Part shown: positions 5,101-6,227 of the stretch, piece after piece
How the letters are laid out: each line of letters starts with the position of its first letter
Position numbering within the stretch: the stretch's first letter is position 1
Source: an uncultured Eubacteriales bacterium
Lineage (GTDB): Bacteria; Bacillota; Clostridia; Oscillospirales; CAG-272
NCBI GenBank assembly: GCA_902462015.1
Contig: CABPZV010000122.1
Span: 1 to 6,227 of the forward strand
DNA length: 6,227 nt
Direction: 5' to 3'
Notes under the pieces: generated by a model
Told to the model about the DNA's origin: nothing
The model's database searches: none
The model's input: only the letters and a program-made list of their open reading frames with translations
Made by a program: the position numbers and the translations under genes

Positions 5101-5866
5101 ACTAAAAAACATTACAAAGATATACAATCCCGGCACAATCAATGAAATGTGTCTTTTTGATGATTTCAGTCTCACATTGAACGACGGCGAATTCCTTTCA
5201 ATTGTCGGAAGCAACGGAAGCGGAAAAACATCTATGCTGAATATAATCTGCGGCTCCATTCCGACAGACGGAGGAACAATTGAAATCGGCGGTCAGAACG
5301 TCGGAAAAATGCGCGATTATCAGCGTGCGCGGCGAATCGGAAGAGTCTATCAGAATCCTGCAATGGGTACATGCCCGTCCATGACAATTCTTGAAAATAT
5401 GTCTCTCGCAGACAACAAGGGAAAGCCTTTCGGACTTGGCTTTGCAGTAAAGAAAAAAAGGGCTGAAGCTTACCGCGAGAAACTCCGTGAGCTTGGGCTC
5501 GGACTTGAAGATAAACTCGACGTAAAGGTCGGCTCGCTCTCAGGAGGGCAGCGGCAGGCAATCGCTCTTTTAATGGCTGTGATGACACCTATAGATTTTC
5601 TGATACTCGACGAACACACGGCAGCACTTGATCCGCGAACTGCCGAAATTATAATGGAGCTTACCGATAAGCTTATAAGGGAAAAAAGTCTCACCGCAAT
5701 GATGGTAACTCATAATTTGCGCTATGCCGTTGAATACGGCTCTCGGCTTGTCATGATGGATAAAGGCAAGTTTGTAATGGACGTCCGCGGCGACGCTAAG
5801 AAAAACCTGCGTACCGAAGACATTCTTGACGAGTTTAACCGTATATCAATCGAATGCGGCAATTAA
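5093..5866 (+). CDS. trpZ: Tryptophan ABC transporter, ATP-binding protein
   Basis: This 257-residue cytoplasmic ATPase drives the importer. All nucleotide-binding motifs are intact: Walker A GSNGSGKTS (39-47), Q-loop Gln87 in VYQNP, signature LSGGQ (149-153), Walker B FLILDE (169-174) with Glu174 as catalytic base, D-loop ALD (178-180) and switch His207 in VTHN. The DEHTAALDP string after Walker B is typical of ATPases paired with TrpY-like permeases. The start MLELKNI is placed at 5093, inside the end of trpY (8-base overlap), with AAAGG (5077-5081) 11 bases upstream. It is the last gene of the T-box-controlled operon. No canonical T-run terminator follows; a 15-bp palindrome lies 31 bases after the stop. 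Confidence 0.95.
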   Translation: MLELKNITKIYNPGTINEMCLFDDFSLTLNDGEFLSIVGSNGSGKTSMLNIICGSIPTDGGTIEIGGQNVGKMRDYQRARRIGRVYQNPAMGTCPSMTILENMSLADNKGKPFGLGFAVKKKRAEAYREKLRELGLGLEDKLDVKVGSLSGGQRQAIALLMAVMTPIDFLILDEHTAALDPRTAEIIMELTDKLIREKSLTAMMVTHNLRYAVEYGSRLVMMDKGKFVMDVRGDAKKNLRTEDILDEFNRISIECGN

Positions 5867-5897
5867 TTTCTTCGTAGTTAGTAACGGAGGAATAAGA

Positions 5898-5949
5898 CTT
5901 AAGGAGCTTTTTGAAAAAAGCTCCTTAAGAATCCGCAAAAACTTTAAAA
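5898..5949. repeat. 15-bp palindromic element after trpZ
   Basis: Perfect arms at 5898-5912 and 5915-5929 (outer end CTTAAGGAGC) surround a 2-base loop, followed by GAATCCGC and AAAACTTTAAAA to 5949. There is no T run after the stem on either strand. It is therefore a poor intrinsic terminator, although the hairpin could stabilise the 3' end of the operon mRNA. A degenerate copy lies between trpX and trpY, so this is a repeated element rather than a unique site. Confidence 0.7.
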
Positions 5950-6137
5950 TGGTGTTTATTAACAGAAAAAGCGACAAACTGCCGTGCCGAAAAAACTCAA
6001 ATTACAGAGAGACACAAACTTTAGCTCACAGCATTTGTGCTTACTTTGGCTGTTGAAGCTTCATAATTATGACCATACCTTTCCGCTACGCTCCAAGGCA
6101 CAAAAGGGATATGAAATCCGAGTGCGTCACGTAGCAT
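5950..6137. other. Intergenic region without a recognised gene
   Basis: I see no supportable gene on either strand. Two back-to-back palindromes, TGAAGCTTCA (6054-6063) and TCATAATTATGA (6061-6072), could form an operator upstream of the gene starting at 6206. A short inverted pair, GCTACG/CGTAGC, occurs near 6085 and 6130. Nothing else stands out. Confidence 0.4.
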
Positions 6138-6148
6138 TCAAAATTTTG

Positions 6149-6200
6149 TGTTAAAATATTGCTTGGGAAAGCAGACACACTACACAACACGTAGAGGTGA
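6149..6200 (+). promoter_or_regulatory. Probable promoter and ribosome site of the gene at the right edge
   Basis: An extended -10, TGTTAAAAT (6149-6157), is identical to that of the T-box promoter (2340-2348). It has no clear -35. A start near 6164 would give a leader of about 40 nt that ends in a strong Shine-Dalgarno, GAGGTGA (6194-6200), five bases before ATG 6206. Confidence 0.5.
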
Positions 6201-6205
6201 GTAGC

Positions 6206-6227
6206 ATGGCATTTCGCCATCCGAATA
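6206..6227 (+). CDS. Start of an unidentified gene, cut by window edge
   Basis: Only seven codons (MAFRHPN) are visible, too few to identify a product. Support is the strong GAGGTGA five bases upstream and an extended -10 about 50 bases upstream. The start codon lies in a short inverted repeat, ATGGC/GCCAT with loop ATTTC (6206-6220), which could partly hide it from ribosomes. It is not clearly part of the trpXYZ operon, since about 340 bases and a promoter lie between. Confidence 0.4.

Noticed and set aside
5898..5929. Intrinsic terminator of the trpXYZ operon
   Set aside because: The stem is strong, but no T run follows on either strand, and a degenerate copy occurs within the operon. It is kept as a repeat.
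5826..6056. 76-residue plus-strand open frame overlapping the end of trpZ
   Set aside because: It starts inside trpZ in another frame and continues by chance through the palindrome at 5898-5929. No family resemblance.

Overview
The window looks like chromosomal DNA from an anaerobic gut or rumen Firmicute, most likely a Ruminococcus-like member of the Oscillospiraceae/Clostridia. This rests on moderate GC, AT-rich spacers, a T-box leader, a GH94 disaccharide phosphorylase, a FAD/Rieske protein of the kind found in Firmicutes, and many short palindromic repeats between genes. The genus is an inference. I see no phage, transposase, CRISPR, tRNA or rRNA.

Layout. (1) Positions 1-442, minus strand: the first 147 codons of a GH94 (cellobiose-phosphorylase-type) enzyme that runs off the left edge. 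(2) 443-944: a divergent intergenic region with two ~100-bp tandem copies of a structured repeat, followed by the putative promoter, a palindrome and an unusual leader for the next gene. (3) 945-2252, plus strand: a FAD-dependent oxidoreductase with a very short C-terminal Rieske [2Fe-2S] module. (4) 2320-2731: a strong promoter and a complete tryptophan T-box riboswitch, with UGG specifier, UGGC acceptor-binding bulge, antiterminator and terminator. (5) 2732-3113: a ~380-nt spacer full of inverted repeats, including a perfect 17-bp palindrome. (6) 3114-5866: a three-gene ABC importer operon of the TrpXYZ type (lipoprotein, permease, ATPase). (7) 5867-6227: a trailer with a 15-bp palindrome, then a probable promoter, a good ribosome binding site and the first codons of another gene at the right edge.

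How it works together. The T-box reads uncharged tRNA-Trp. When tryptophan is scarce, the antiterminator should form and transcription should continue into trpXYZ, raising tryptophan uptake. The leader independently supports the substrate assignment of an ABC family that could otherwise only be called 'amino acid or other small molecule'. The GH94 and FAD/Rieske genes have their own signals and no visible functional link to the transporter.

The least explained material is non-coding. The repeat at 540-752 has paired compensatory changes that argue for a conserved RNA fold. The long palindrome-rich spacer lies inside the transcript between the riboswitch and trpX. A degenerate copy of the palindrome after trpZ also lies between trpX and trpY. 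I found no convincing new multi-gene system.
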